Of a stretch of 60,000 nucleotides of DNA, positions 24,421 through 36,800 are shown one piece after another. The notes beneath the pieces are model-generated. The model saw only the letters and a list, made by a program, of their open reading frames with translations. It ran no database searches and had not been told where the DNA came from. The stretch is from Owenia fusiformis (Eukaryota > Annelida > Polychaeta > Sabellida > Oweniidae). Each line of letters begins with the position of its first letter. Position 1 is the stretch's first letter. The position numbers and the translations under genes are program-made. Where the stretch lies: positions 23,667,740-23,727,739 of the forward strand of contig CAIIXF020000010.1 of assembly GCA_903813345.2 (NCBI GenBank). The letters are read 5' to 3'.

Positions 24421-24889
24421 GCGTATAATTTGTTTACATTAGGTTACATGTTGTTGACACAACATGTTGACACTATCTTGTTGACATAGACATATTGAGT
24501 GTTTTAATAAAAGCGGGTATTGATAAATTAAGTTTTGACATTTGAAAGTTGTAATGAATTAATATAAATGATTTTTCAAAATAAGTCACCAGAAGTGATT
24601 AGTGCAGCAGTTGAAATATATATTTTAGTTTTACATTTATAACGTGCTTGCAAAAACACGGGCGTCCATTTAGATTATTAGCGGTTTTATTATAATATTG
24701 GATTGCTTCAATGCGCTCCATGAAAGAAAAATATGGGCACTTTATTAATAGACTAGGTGCGAGTAGAAATAATCTTGATTTACGTCATTAAATATTCAAA
24801 ATTCAGTCAAACTGATGTCATATTTGAAATCTACGTGTAAAAGTACTTCTAGAAATATGGTTTCGAAAATAGTTTATCAACTTTGAAAA

Positions 24890-25155
24890 TTAAATTTGTT
24901 TTGAAAGTGTGACTTCTAGTTCGGGTTGATTCCCCATAGACCCCATGTTACAAAATCACAAAAAGTGAGATATCTTTTCTTGTATTGGACAGATAACATT
25001 TTCCTTTACTGGACATATTTTAATTTTCATAACTATTAGATACATAAGGGTAATATGAAAATTGAACCACTAAAACAGATATAATTTAAGTTAAAGGGAA
25101 CTTTCTACTATACCCGCCATGTTATCTGACCCGAACGAGCCACCTGGTGGTGAAA
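24890..25155 (+). repeat. dispersed repeat, copy 2
   Basis: GAAAGTGTGACTTCTAGTTC, CCCCATAGACCCCATGTTAC, GTGAGATATCTTTTCTTG and CCACCTGGTGGTGAAATT match the 20.9-kb copy in order. Confidence 0.6.
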
Positions 25156-26227
25156 TTGGTAACTTCCTACTCGCATCTTTGTTATTGAAATCAATATGTC
25201 TTAATATTAAAGCTACATTGTTAACGGAGACAACGTAAGACTGCGACATTTTAAACCATTTCATAATTCGGTGTTTTTATTTCCATAACGGCTACTAGTA
25301 TTTGTGTGCCATAGTTATCTCAGCTTTCGGGAATCACGGTTATCATGATTTAAGGGCAGTTATAAAAATATACAAGGCGATGGTTCAAAATGGACAATTT
25401 TCAAAACTGCTCAACTTCATGTTTTTAAAGAATGCTTGCCCGGCGAGGGGTTTGCTATTGCAGAGAACAAAAACATTGAATTAGGATTTTTCCTAATACG
25501 TAATCATTAATACTTAATACTTAATCATTAATCAGCAACTTTTTAAACCGTCTCTCTGATTAAATATCATGCCAATTAATACCACGATTGTGTTGACAGG
25601 ATTAAATGCGATATCTATGGAATAATAATTTAATGAACTCAAAAGTCTAAATGATAAATAAGTTTAGTCTTGGCTGACTAGTCTTGTATCATCAGAGTTG
25701 GATTGCAAATACCTCCCTAAATCAAATATTTATAATTGTTTTTATGTCTCTGATCCAACCACTAAAGTTTAAAAGGAAGACTATAGTGTCCCGTGAATTC
25801 ATTATCAATAGTGAAGCGGTACAATCGTGGGAGTGTTAATTAATCGGAATGCAAGTTTGATACAAAATAACTCCTTTGGATCAAATATTTAAATTTTACT
25901 AGAGTGCGGGGAGTGGAAACGAGCCTCCATTCAAGCACTAAATATCAAAAGAAAGATTTCAGTACCCCTTAACTTCGCTCCCGGACTTCACTATTCACCA
26001 CCTCCCCTCCCCCTTCCCCAATTATCTTTTATGACCCCAGATTGTTCGTTTCTGTGCCCCCCCCCCCCCCCTGTCCATGGCAAGTAAGTAATCTATGTCG
26101 GCTCCCTCCCAATGGTGGGCAAAACCAGATACAGGCATAGACATTGACAAGGTGAGGGGATTAAAAATAAAAATAGTTTTGTTTTAGGATCTGACCGAAA
26201 TATTTTGGCACTGTTCAACGAAGCGGT
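25156..26227. other. no gene recognised
   Basis: AT-rich DNA with scattered short repeats (TTAATACTTAATCATTAATC near 25500, a C-run at 26057). No supported exon. Confidence 0.45.
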
Positions 26228-27056
26228 TTAAAGGCCCCATGTAAAGTTTAAACCACTTTGGCTTATATTGTAGTCTTACCCAATGTTATCAAAGTGTGAT
26301 ATGTGAAACTTTTTTTTTTAATTTCAAAAAGTGGTTTTTGATAGACTTTTTGTTCCAAAATTTGTGAATTTATTTAAAACCAACTTTTAGAGGTCACTCA
26401 TATCTTTTAATAAGCCACAATTCATACCAATGCATAGCATACATCCTCCCATGTTTTTTGCCGAAAAAATTAAGAAAATCGGTTGATAAACAAGCGAGAA
26501 ATGAACTTATCAGTGCATGAAAATGGTTCTGAGAAAAATGCATTTCAAAATTTTAGTTCTCATGGAAACCAATGGTACAATGATATCTAAAACATAATTT
26601 ATTCTTCCTTTTAACCTGGTTAGACAATCAACATTGTTTTTTTATGAAAGTCTAGCATATTTAGAAAAGATTGACATCGAAAAAAAAAATTCAATTTTTT
26701 TCAAAAAGTTTTTGTTACCTTAGTGACATCACTAATGTTTCAAAATATTTTTGATAAGCTAAAACATTGAAGTGGCCCATTAAATATGACATTTTATTAT
26801 TGAAATAGTGTGTCCTTTGTTCAATCTTTGCATTGGTGTTAAAAATATAATCTTTTTTGAAATGCATTAAGAAATATTTGATGATTAAGAAATTTCAACT
26901 TTTTTTGAAAAATGGCGGGAAATTTGAATATTTGAGAAATGAAATGCTCAAAAAAAAATTTTTGTTCAAAAATCTCTAAAAACACTTTTTAAGTCCTGAC
27001 AAATAGTCAATGAATGATAAAAAAATATTTTCAAACTTTAGACGGGGACTTTAAGG
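26228..27056. mobile_element. ~830-bp element with TTAAAG terminal inverted repeats
   Basis: The left end TTAAAGGCCCCATGTAAAGT followed by TTAAA is matched at the right end by AAACTTTAGACGGGGACTTT followed by AA, an inverted repeat of ~25 bp with a few mismatches. The interior is very AT-rich and non-coding. TTAA occurs at both tips but I cannot say whether it is the target site. Confidence 0.6.
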
Positions 27057-27535
27057 AATTAGAGGCAGAAATAATTCCTAGATGACCTGTCTTTACTGTA
27101 ATCAAGATGCTACCTAACCGCAGTTTTAAAAGTTATTTATCTAGTGATAATCTAATACTACTTATAGATTGGTTTTCCAAATGTAAGACCCCGTATAAGA
27201 CCCTTGTCTCTGATTGTGAAACATGTGTATGCATCAAATCCGAGGAATATTACATTATGTGAAACAATTCCAAAATGTTTTGTCTTGAACTCAATCAAAT
27301 AGCAATATATTTCAACATGTGGAAATTGTTTATTAACGTAATGTCGGGCACTATAGTTGAACGGGTTTTCAGTTTTGCTCTTTTTTGTCACACTTAAATT
27401 GTGTGCTTTATTTATTTGGAATTTGAATTTGAAAAGGTGAATTCACATCCAATAAAGCTTATAGTATCATTTATTAACAGATGCATCGAGGTAGAGCCAC
27501 CGTTCAAAAGACATAAACATAACTCTGTCGAGTGC

Positions 27536-27690
27536 AATAAATCCATGCATATCCATTTGTTGCCATTATACGGCCAGACCAGGGGAACACAGATACCCTT
27601 CGCATTCTTACATTGTCCGCATGTCAACCATACGGCGACCGCACAGTCAGCCTGCCTTTCGCACCTCTCATACACGTGTACAAATTCTAA
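27536..27690 (-). CDS. possible exon of a small Cys-rich secreted-type domain
   Basis: On the minus strand a frame with unusually high GC and CpG content encodes CERQADCAVAVWLTCGQC then KNAKGICVPLVWPYNGNKWI then CMD, with cysteine spacing C-x5-C-x7-C-x2-C-x6-C-x13-C. An acceptor-like TATGATCTTAG precedes it at 27690. No clear donor is visible, so the 3' limit is uncertain. The opposite strand also has a long frame, which lowers confidence. I do not recognise the family. Confidence 0.3.
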
Positions 27691-28164
27691 GATCATATTA
27701 ATTACCATTGATTCCTCGTTTTCAATCCCTGGTTTTCAAAGCCCGTTAGATGTTAATGAATGGAGATTTTTAAATGTGCTTTCATTAAACAGCCAGGAAA
27801 AATAAACTATTTTTCATTTCCCAGGAATCACATAATCCGTCAAAATTCATTTAATTTAAAATGTATCTAATATATTACATGTATACAATCAGACAGACTG
27901 GCTATTCTAATCCGTTATGAAAAGCCATTTGTTTTTTCCTCTACAGGATGTTTCTGCGGAAGTTAATTTGTTTATCTTAGTGTTTAGAGGCAATGTCCTT
28001 TGACGCTTTCGTGAAATAAATGAACTCTGTGATGGACTACAATTGTATATTTTTACAGGAACAGTTACCCGAAGTAGACCACTGTTACATTATTTTCATT
28101 TTAGGTCTCTCTAATTAGTTGCATTGCAGAAGTCTAATATTATTCTCTCCTGTGCCGAAGGTAC

Positions 28165-28975
28165 TTATACCCGTAGCCAAGGGGGGGGGGGGGGTGTTCA
28201 AGGAGTCCAACTCAACAGAATTCGAATTGAATACAAAATAAATTCATAACATATAAATATATAAATACATAATGTCTATCCAAGTCTTCTTGCATTTTCT
28301 GAACTTCAAATGCGCCTTTTGATGTGTGATAACAAAATACTAAATAAATACTTAATGTTACTCCAGCTTGTTTTTATAGTAATTTGGCAATTAAACATGC
28401 ATAAAGAGATAGCAATGTGTGTATCTGTGTACAACCCGAATCCTCTCCCGATCAGGTCACGTTTTATATGTCTCTGATGTAATAACTGCCCTGTCAACCC
28501 TCACGCATTAGGCGTGATTGTTACGCATTTGCTGGAAAAATAGAAATCACGCATCAATTTAGCGTGTATGATCAAATATCACGCAAATCACGGATTTTGT
28601 TGAAATTTTTAAAAATCGTTTTTTGTGAAATGCCGACACGGTAAAATACCGAACGGCGAAAAAAAGCGAACGCATTCCGTTCGGTCTTTGCACGCGATTG
28701 CCGTTTATGTCACACATTTGGTACAAAATATGTGTATATATCACGCATTTGTTTCGAAAATATTCACACCTACCTATTTGATTGAAATCATTCAAATCAA
28801 AGTTTTCTAAAATGTCTAGGGGGTTCACATTTGACAATTTTGGTCCAAATTTGGCTAAAATCACAAGAGAAATGCTCAAAATGGTGAAAAACTGCATGAT
28901 TTTGAAAGAATCTTTGGCCAGGGGGTTGGCCCGAACCATGCGAACCCCCCCCCCCCCTGGCTACGGGCCTGCCTA
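28165..28975. mobile_element. ~810-bp element with CCCGTAGCCA + G-run termini
   Basis: The left end CCCGTAGCCAAGGGGGGG and GTGTTCAAGG is mirrored at the right by CGAACCCCC and CCCCTGGCTACGGG. The 126-codon minus-strand frame inside (28559-28939) has no recognisable domain and is treated as element DNA. Similar ends occur at 29261-29468 and near 31225. Confidence 0.55.
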
Positions 28976-29260
28976 TAACCTATAATACTCATTTATTTAA
29001 ACAAATATTAATTTATCCGTCTGTCTGACTAGATTTTGTTCCCTGACTCAAACCAGAGACATATAAAATATATATTTTATATGTCTCTGCTCAAACAAAG
29101 TCAACGCCGATTTCAGTTCTTAATTCTTCACTTGAAACGATATAGCCAACATGATCCAACATGAATTTGGATTAATTATACATATATAAAGCCTATTGTT
29201 ATCAAAACCTATAAATCCTCACCATATAAATATAGTTTTATTGATGACCAAAAACAGATA

Positions 29261-29468
29261 TCAGGGGCGTAGCCAGCTTTCAGTCAGGGGGGAGGGGGTG
29301 CGATCGCCAAAAAGATTTCGGTTTTCAGTCAGGAGGGTACGATTGTGGCCTGAGCAGCATTTTAAAGCTCCTTTCTTCTTCTTTCTCAGGGTTTTATTTT
29401 TATTGTTAAGGGGGGGGGTGCGATCGCACCCATCACAACCCCCCCCCCCCCTGGATACGCCCACGGAT
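29261..29468. mobile_element. short GGGGCGTAGCCAG-ended element
   Basis: CAGGGGCGTAGCCAGC at the left pairs with CCCCTGGATACGCCC at the right. Inside, GGTGCGATCGCC and GGTGCGATCGCACCC are themselves palindromic. The overlapping 194-codon plus frame (29196-29780) is an artefact of C- and G-rich element sequence. Confidence 0.55.
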
Positions 29469-30156
29469 ATTTTGGCAACTTCCACGTTTACCCCCCCCCC
29501 CCCTAATCATTTTTGCGCCCCCTCTAAATATCAGACCAATCAGGCGATGAGGCATGGATCAGGATACCCTGACTCCCAAGCTCTGCGACTTCTGGCAACC
29601 GCTACACCTATATTCCCGGGGGAAATGCTTTTTCCTTTGAAATATTATCAAATATGGTCGTGTGTGGGCAAACACGGAGGAGGAGGAGAGGGGTGCGTGC
29701 ATTGCGTGCGATCCCTCATCAGTTGTGTACCTTATTTTTGTATGAATTTCTCCCGAACAGTTATGCTAGAGGGGTTATAATATTTATTTCTGTTTTCAAA
29801 TGAAATAATTTCACCCTTGCCCGATTGGCTATAATGCACGAATCAAATATTAGCATGGAGATCAGATAATTAGATTGATTCGTTTTTTCGCAATCAGATG
29901 AATTAACTTATTGTTTTCTCTGATTAAAAGGCGGTTTGAAGCTACTTTTATAGGATTTGTAAATTCGCAATCAGACTGGCTTATTTAAATATTTAGTCAG
30001 TGCAAGAGGAGGGGACTATAATGTAGAAAATCGTTTTGATTTCGACACTAACTGAAATAATTTATCACAATAAATTGTTAAATACGGAAACAGAGACCGG
30101 TTTAAAAATGAAAAGAGAGGCAAAAAACTCTATTCATACAATGTAATTAAAACCCG

Positions 30157-30335
30157 GGAATTAAAAGCAATTTTAGACTGTTAGATCTTCTGTAATCAAG
30201 GTGATGTTGGTACACTTCCACCGTTAGAAAAACAAAGACTAAGACAAAGACTATATAGCAATTAATCCTTTTGTAATCATTAAATGTTAAATGTAGATTC
30301 ATTTTATTTCGTTGGACAATGTTCAGACTTCTGAC
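30157..30335. repeat. local duplicated segment, copy 1
   Basis: ATTAAAAGCAATTTTAGACT, GTGATGTTGGTA, ACAAAGACTAAGACAAAGA and AATCCTTTTGTAATCA recur in order at 30665-30835. Neither copy has a conserved open frame. Confidence 0.7.
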
Positions 30336-30664
30336 CAAGATTTATTCATTTATCTTTGTATTTAAAAAATAGTATTTCAATCAGACAGACGTTCTAATGA
30401 GTTAGAAAAATACATTTGTCCATCACCTCTCAAGAAGTTTTCAAAAGTAATCAAGTCGATTTGTTTATTTTAGTGTTTAGCATTGTTTTTCATAACTTGA
30501 CGCTTCCATGAACAGAATGACTTTGAAATGAGTATTTATAAATTTAGCTTTTATACGACATGCTTATTGTATATTTCGATATGAACGTTGTAGTTATGTG
30601 GTGTAACATCGCCCCTCCCAAATTACAGGTATACAACATTTGGTCGGAATACTTTAACTTGCGA

Positions 30665-30835
30665 TTAAAAGCAATTTTAGACTGTTAGATGATCTCTTAT
30701 GTAATCTAGGTGATGTTGGTAGACTTCCGCAGTTAGGAAAACAAAGACTAAGACAAAGAGAACTATATAGCAATAATCCTTTTGTTATCACTAAATGTTA
30801 GATTCTTTATTGGACAATATTTTGACTTCTGTCTC
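30665..30835. repeat. local duplicated segment, copy 2
   Basis: Diverged copy of 30157-30335 with small indels. The sequence after it (GTCTCCGATTGTTATGCAGA) also resembles DNA at 27210, so a longer unit may have been copied around 25-31 kb. Confidence 0.65.
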
Positions 30836-31224
30836 CGATTGTTATGCAGATATGTGTATATAATCATGTGAACAACATATTACGTGGAAATTCCCATATT
30901 CATTCTCATAATGTCTTACAGCTATGTCGCAAATGACATGCATGTAAGCCTAAATAACATGTGGACGTAATATTGCAGAACTGAGCGAAAAGAAAGGTTG
31001 AAAAATTAGATTAAGATGTTTTATTTTTTAAATGCACAAAGGGCAACAGTTGAAGAGCAAAAATTAAAGGCGTTGTGAAATAGATCGTGCTTTTGTATGA
31101 TCCTCTTCTATAGTGCCCTACCCTTTGCATTCGTTCGACTTCACTTCTTAAAAGAGAGTTTCGTCTTCTCGTAGTATATAACTAGACTCTGCACATAGCG
31201 TAATAGTGCCCCTATTAGCCATGT

Positions 31225-31290
31225 ACAGGGGCGTAGCAAACTCGGGGGGGGGGGGGGAGGGGGGGGTGCGATTGCCAAAAAAAAAACAAT
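31225..31290. mobile_element. lone GGGGCGTAGC + G-run element end
   Basis: CAGGGGCGTAGCAAACTCGG, then a long G run and GGTGCGATTGCC, match the left end of the 29261 element. No right end found. Confidence 0.5.
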
Positions 31291-31429
31291 ATCGGATTTC
31301 AGTCTGAGACAAATGGTCAAACATGAGTTTCAAAAAACTTCTAGAATTACCTTATGTAAATATTTACGTTAGCTTGTTTAATTAAGGTCTGACGTTATGA
31401 AAACAAAGTGCCATTAATTTCTGAACCGT

Positions 31430-31770
31430 ATAATACAGTATCATCTGTTTGGTCTCGGTATATTCCAGTTTAATTTGTATTATACAAAAAATGATATGTA
31501 TAATTTGTATTATACCACTTTGAAACCTGTTATAATAGAAAATGATATGCGTATAATACTGTTTAATCTGATCCTGACTTAAATTATATCAGGTTAAACT
31601 GGAATATATTTTGGTTTAATCGGGTATCATTCTCTAATGATATTTGAGTCCGGATCAGATGTTATAATATTGAATGATACTTTCTGTGATATTGGATTAA
31701 ACAACAAATTAAACATCAATATAAGATGTTATCACAAGTATTAATCATAGGATTTTACATAGTGGCGGTC
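31430..31770 (-). repeat. dispersed repeat, copy 2 of the 24.15-kb family
   Basis: Rich in TATAATTTGTATTATAC and GTATCATTCTCTAATGATAT motifs and closed by TAGGATTTTACATAGTGG, the reverse complement of the opening of the 24150 copy. GATATCAGG/TTAAACTGGAATAT near 31600 mirrors ATATTCCAGTTTAA near 31461, so it also contains an inner inverted repeat. Confidence 0.55.
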
Positions 31771-31784
31771 TAGCTTTTCTTAAG

Positions 31785-32150
31785 TCATTAAAAATGGCTG
31801 CCATGACTGAGCTAACAGGTCCAAACCCTAATCAGATGTAGAATGAAGTGAGCTGAACAAGATGTTAAAGTTTAAAAAGCAACTATGAAGCCGTTTTTCT
31901 TAAAGTTTGCAGATAAGGATTTTAGCATTTGACTTCAAGATGGCCGACAGGAAGTAGGTCTCAAGTTAAAATCTTTTTATCCACATCTGTATGCACTCAT
32001 AAGTTATCCCTGAAAATTTGAAGGTGATATCTGTAGCGGTTTTGGAGAAAACTGCTGGACGTACGTAAGTACAGACAGACGGACGGACAGACAGACAAGC
32101 CTAGGCCGACAATATGGCCCCACATTATGTGGTGGGGACATAAAAACGAA
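31785..32150 (+). mobile_element. AATGGCTGCC-type repeat with CAGACGGACGG tail
   Basis: Contains AAAATGGCTGCCATGACTGA, CAAGATGGCCGAC, TCCCTGAAAATTTGAAGGTG, then CAGACAGACGGACGGACAG and a small hairpin (ATGGCCCCACATTATGTGG + TGGGGACAT). It resembles the satellite and GGAC-tailed families elsewhere in the window. Confidence 0.55.
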
Positions 32151-32759
32151 AACACCGCAATAAATAAATATAAAATATATTATCCATAAAATAATAGCAC
32201 ATATATTTCGAGTTAACACATTATCATATTGGATATACAATGTATGCTTATTATTTCAAACCTCATCAGGTATGGAATATAACAGTTATATGCAAGGTAG
32301 GTTTTGATATAGGAAATATCCCTTTGGATATACAATAAATCTCTCCTTGGTCCCTTCAGGCCCTCGGGAAGATATATTGTATATCCCTCAGTATCCAAAA
32401 CTTCCCAGTGCATAACCCCTAATAGGCCTACTCTTACTTTTTGATATACAAATGTTTACTAATCTCATTCATATTCTCAGCAAACACAAGTATGGTTGTA
32501 TGGCTCTTTATATTCCATTCAATAACATTTTATAATAAAATCCTTAATTGTCATTGATGGGAAAAATCAATGATAATCATGTTTAAGTGTAATATATCTA
32601 AGGATTTCAACTAATTTTCCATGATATTCCTAATCAATTGCACTTCCTCATTCTAAACAAGAAATCAATTTATTTGATCATCCAAACAACTCATAATTGC
32701 TTGGGATAAAGATTACAACATATAACTGTAGTGAATATACCTCATATTGTTCAAAATGC

Positions 32760-33262
32760 TTGATGTACCTAAATCATAACTAATGTCGTGCATTAGATCC
32801 CAACTTATGTCATACCTAAGATCATAACTATGTCATACCTAAGATTATAACCATGTCATACCTAAGATCATAACTATGTCATACCTAAGATTATAACCAT
32901 GTCATACCTAAGATCATAACTATGTCATACCTAATATTATAACCATGTCATAACTAATGTCATACCTAAGATCATAACTAATGTCATACCTAAGATCATA
33001 ACTAATGTCATACCTAAGACCATAACTAATGTTAAACCTAAGATATAACTAATGCCATACCTAAGATCATAACTAATGTCATACCTAAGACCATAACCAT
33101 GTCATACCTAAGATCATAATAACTATGTCATACCTAAGATTATAACCATGTCATACCTAAGATCATAACTAATGCCATGCCTAAGATCATAACTAATGTC
33201 ATACCTAAGATCATAACTAATGTCATACCTAAGATCATAACTATGTCATACCTAAGATTATA
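32760..33262. repeat. ~24-bp tandem repeat, ~20 copies
   Basis: Units of ATAACTAATGTCATACCTA + AGATC alternate with a shorter variant ATAACTATGTCATACCTAAG and ATTATAACCATGTCATACC. Some variants alternate in pairs, suggesting a second-order unit. Confidence 0.9.
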
Positions 33263-33774
33263 GCTGTGGCACATCTAAAATGAATACCTTGAGGCAGAAT
33301 ATATTCTTGTTCTAGTTATTGTAAAGTCACATATCATATTAGAATTAAGAGTAGATAATAAGCAAAGGGTGATTTTATAGAAGGTTTGGTTGAATATTAC
33401 AATGTGGCATTTCACCAACTGTTAGCTACATGTTGCTATAGCAATCTACATCATAATATTAGGTTTGGTTCAATTGGTATATTTCAGATGAATCCATTTG
33501 GTTAATAATACATGGTGATAAGTGTTATCTATTAAATGCAAGACGTATATAGTCATAAACAACATGTACCTGACTACATATAGCTCTAAGAATCCTGTAC
33601 ATAGAGAGCTGAATGCAAAAAGAGTACCATTAGAAAGGCAAAGAAGCACCCAGACCCCTGCATACACTATTCTTGTAATTACAAAATTAAAAGACAAAAC
33701 AAATATTAAGGTCATATAGCAACACTTTTTACTCTTCATGAATTCAAATTCTTCAAAACGGATAATCTTACTAA

Positions 33775-34385
33775 GATATTGTCAAATGTGACTTCTTATG
33801 TAGATATTTTCACAATGGGACTTCCTATATGTGAATACTGTCTAAGTAGGACTTCTTATGTAGATAATCTCATGATGGGACTTCTTATGTAGATATTCTC
33901 ATGATGGGACTTCTTATGTAGACACTGCCACCTTATTAAATGTAGATACTGTCACAATGGGACTTATGTAGATACTGTCACAGTAGGACTTCTTGTGTAG
34001 ATATTGTCACGATGGGACTTCTTATGTAGACACTGTCACCTTATTAAATGTAGATACTGTCACAATGGGACTTATGTAGATACTGTCACAGTAGGACTTC
34101 TTGTGTAGATATTGTCACGATGGGACTTCTTATGTAGATACTGTCACAGTAGGACTTCTTGTGTAGATATTGTCACAATGGGACTAATCTTATGTAGATA
34201 TTGTCACAGTAAGACTTCTTAAAATGTAGATATTATCATAATGGGACTTCTGATGTAGATATTGTCACCTTCTTAAATGTAGATACTGTCACAATGGGAC
34301 TTCTTATGTAGACACTGTCACCTTATTAAATGTAGATACTGTCACAATGGGACTTCTTATGTAGATACTGTCACAGTAGGATTGT
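33775..34385. repeat. ~30-bp tandem repeat, ~18 copies
   Basis: Units of ATGTAGATACTGTCACAATG + GGACTTCTT alternate with ACAGTAGGACTTCTTGTGT and CACTGTCACCTTATTAAATG variants. A ~120-150 bp higher-order pattern is visible (33950-34060 repeats at 34055-34160). Confidence 0.9.
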
Positions 34386-35822
34386 GACAACAACAAAAAA
34401 AATTATTTTTCCAATCCGCCATAACGAAGTGTCACTGAACATTTTTGGAGAAACATACACAGAAGAAGAACAATTTTAAAAGTTCAGATACCCAAATAAA
34501 AGAACATTTGTAAGTAGAACACCTACCAAGTAGAAAACTTCTGAGGTACCAATGGTGGCCTACTTATATAGGTTTTACTGGACCAATGGAGGACGAGAGT
34601 GCTCAATATCTGTAAGGAACTACCAAATGTTTCCTGTGGTGGAATCCTATCCAAAAATACATTTTCCAAAGACAGGAAAATTATACTGCACATATGGTTG
34701 CTATCAGATTAATAGGATATACCATGTCATTCTAACCAGTTTTGGATATGGACTTACAGAAAACAGACATAAAGACCTTATTTAATCCATCATACCATAT
34801 TTTGGCAACAGTAAAACCCTCCTAATATTTTAAAACTAGATATAGGAAATGTTGATACAGCCAGTGTTTTTCAGGAAATATATTGTGTTTCATACATGAA
34901 TAGAATAAGAACTTGATCTAGTGTACCATTTTACATTGTTATATTGCGAATGCTGCATCATCAGAAATAAATATTGATATGGGCATAGCTTCACTTTTGG
35001 GATACTTAGCCCCACCTAACCCCCCTCCCCACTGATCTACCTTACCATTAAAATGTAGTTAGTCAGCCAACAACATTGATTTTCGCAGCAGTCTCTAAAT
35101 GACTTTGCAGTATTGATTTTTATACCAAAGAGAGGGAGAGAGAACTTTTGATAAACAACAGTACAAGATGTGTTTAAATGTTTATATAGGGATATCCTAT
35201 AAATGAACTTGTTTTACTTCTATTACAGACACCCTGTCAGTATTTCAAGAGATCAACTTGTTCTTTTCATTTGTGTCTGTCTATTCATGCTTATTTCATT
35301 CAATTTCTCTCAAAAATTTGGATGTAGTACCTAATTTATAATACAGAATATATATCTAAAACTATATTCCCTCCTCATTCTACTATATTCCAATTTATTT
35401 TATGTTTGATAACACAACTAATGAACAGCTGACTTATGGGTATACCACCTTAAAGGTTCCAGTGTCTGAGGCCAAACACCCTAATATAAATGTGCCTGTA
35501 ACAAAAATACAATTCACACACTAATTGTTTGCAAGAACATAAAACACCATGATTTGAAGTTAAATAATGATAGAAAGATAGAGAAATTTCATACATATGG
35601 GTTTTACTCCATTTTGCTTGGGGCATATTCTGACTCATATCAAGGCTAACATAAGTATTAAGGACAACTGAGTATTGATGCATCTTTTGTAAATGTTAAC
35701 AGTTAATATATTTCTCTTACTTGTCTGAAGCTAAGTGCAAAAAAGAATAAATCACCTGAGATTGTCATTATATTGAACCTGATACTGGCCAGTGATCTCC
35801 TGAGCCTAAAGCAACTATGCTG
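34386..35822. other. no gene recognised
   Basis: AT-rich DNA. Frames at 34552-34785 and 35450-35683 lack coding character or splice context. Confidence 0.45.
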
Positions 35823-35978
35823 ATCATACCAAGTTGACAATTCAAAGATGACCATTATACGATCATACCAAGTTGACAATTCAAAGATGACCATTATACG
35901 ATCATACCAAGTTGACAATTCAAAGATGACCATTATACGATCATACCAAGTTGACAATTCAAAGATGACCATTATACA
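35823..35978. repeat. 39-bp minisatellite, 4 identical copies
   Basis: ATCATACCAAGTTGACAATT + CAAAGATGACCATTATACG repeats four times with no differences that I could see. The minus frame over it (IMVIFELSTWYDR repeats) is an artefact of a period divisible by three. Confidence 0.95.
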
Positions 35979-36599
35979 TCAATCTATTGGCACTCGGAAC
36001 AGAGAATATGCAGATTAATAAAAACTTAGGGAAAATGTCATTCAACACTGAAATGAGTGTTGCTTCAAGACTCTGGATCCCCTCCCCTCCCGTATGTATT
36101 TCACCAACACTAGTCCTGCTTCAAACCTCTGGACCCCTATAAGGGCTTGTAGCTAGACTATTCAGAATACTGAAATCAAAATATTTTGAACTACATATTC
36201 TTCCTTTTCCCATAGTTGAGATCACATTCTGCATGTCAACAAGCATATTACGAGTTTTTCAAAAAGCAATATTAATATAATGTTAGTGACAAATCATTAT
36301 TTATCCGATGGGTATTAAATATATATATGGGGATAACGACACAAGATAATTTTGGTATACGCAACTAAAATTGTATCCGACTCATATGATGTCTTAAAAA
36401 GAGTATCCGTTAGATACGATTTTTTCATTATTTTTGAATTTAGCGCCAAATAACCACTTGTCTGTTTGACCTGCAACAATATAGTACAAGATTATGTGCT
36501 CAGTAAAATGCAATTCATTTTTTAAAAATAAGTTCACAGAAAGTAAAATGATAAAATAGAAAAGAATTAGAAAAGAATAACTTTTAGGTGAAATTTAAG

Positions 36600-36800
36600 T
36601 CCATACAAAAATAGCGACCATAGGATAAATATGATATCCTATGATTTTCTATTTTTCTCGGGCTATCATTTTTATTCACTCTTGGATATCACCAATCTAC
36701 ACTCATTCTTAGCGCTCATTCGTGGAGATGGGCAATATACACTCATAGATAAAAATGGTATCCCTCAAAAATCATAGGATATCCTCTAAGACAATATGGA
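36600..36800. repeat. dispersed repeat with internal inversion, copy 2
   Basis: Matches 22060-22320: ATAGATAAAAATGGTATCC and AAAATCATAGGATATCCTCT on the right pair with ATATGATATCCTATGATTTT on the left. Confidence 0.55.

Noticed and set aside
27401-27805. 134-codon plus frame
   Set aside because: It overlaps the Cys-rich minus frame. The plus translation shows no domain, while the minus one has spaced cysteines and an acceptor, so the minus strand was preferred, and only weakly.
29196-29780. 194-codon plus-strand frame
   Set aside because: It runs across a G-run element and C-runs, has no splice context and has no domain.
33775-34385. CRISPR-like appearance of regularly spaced short repeats (also 32760-33262)
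   Set aside because: Units abut directly with no unique spacers, and the genome is eukaryotic.
34552-34785. 77-codon plus frame
   Set aside because: No splice sites, domain or coding bias; fits chance in AT-rich DNA.
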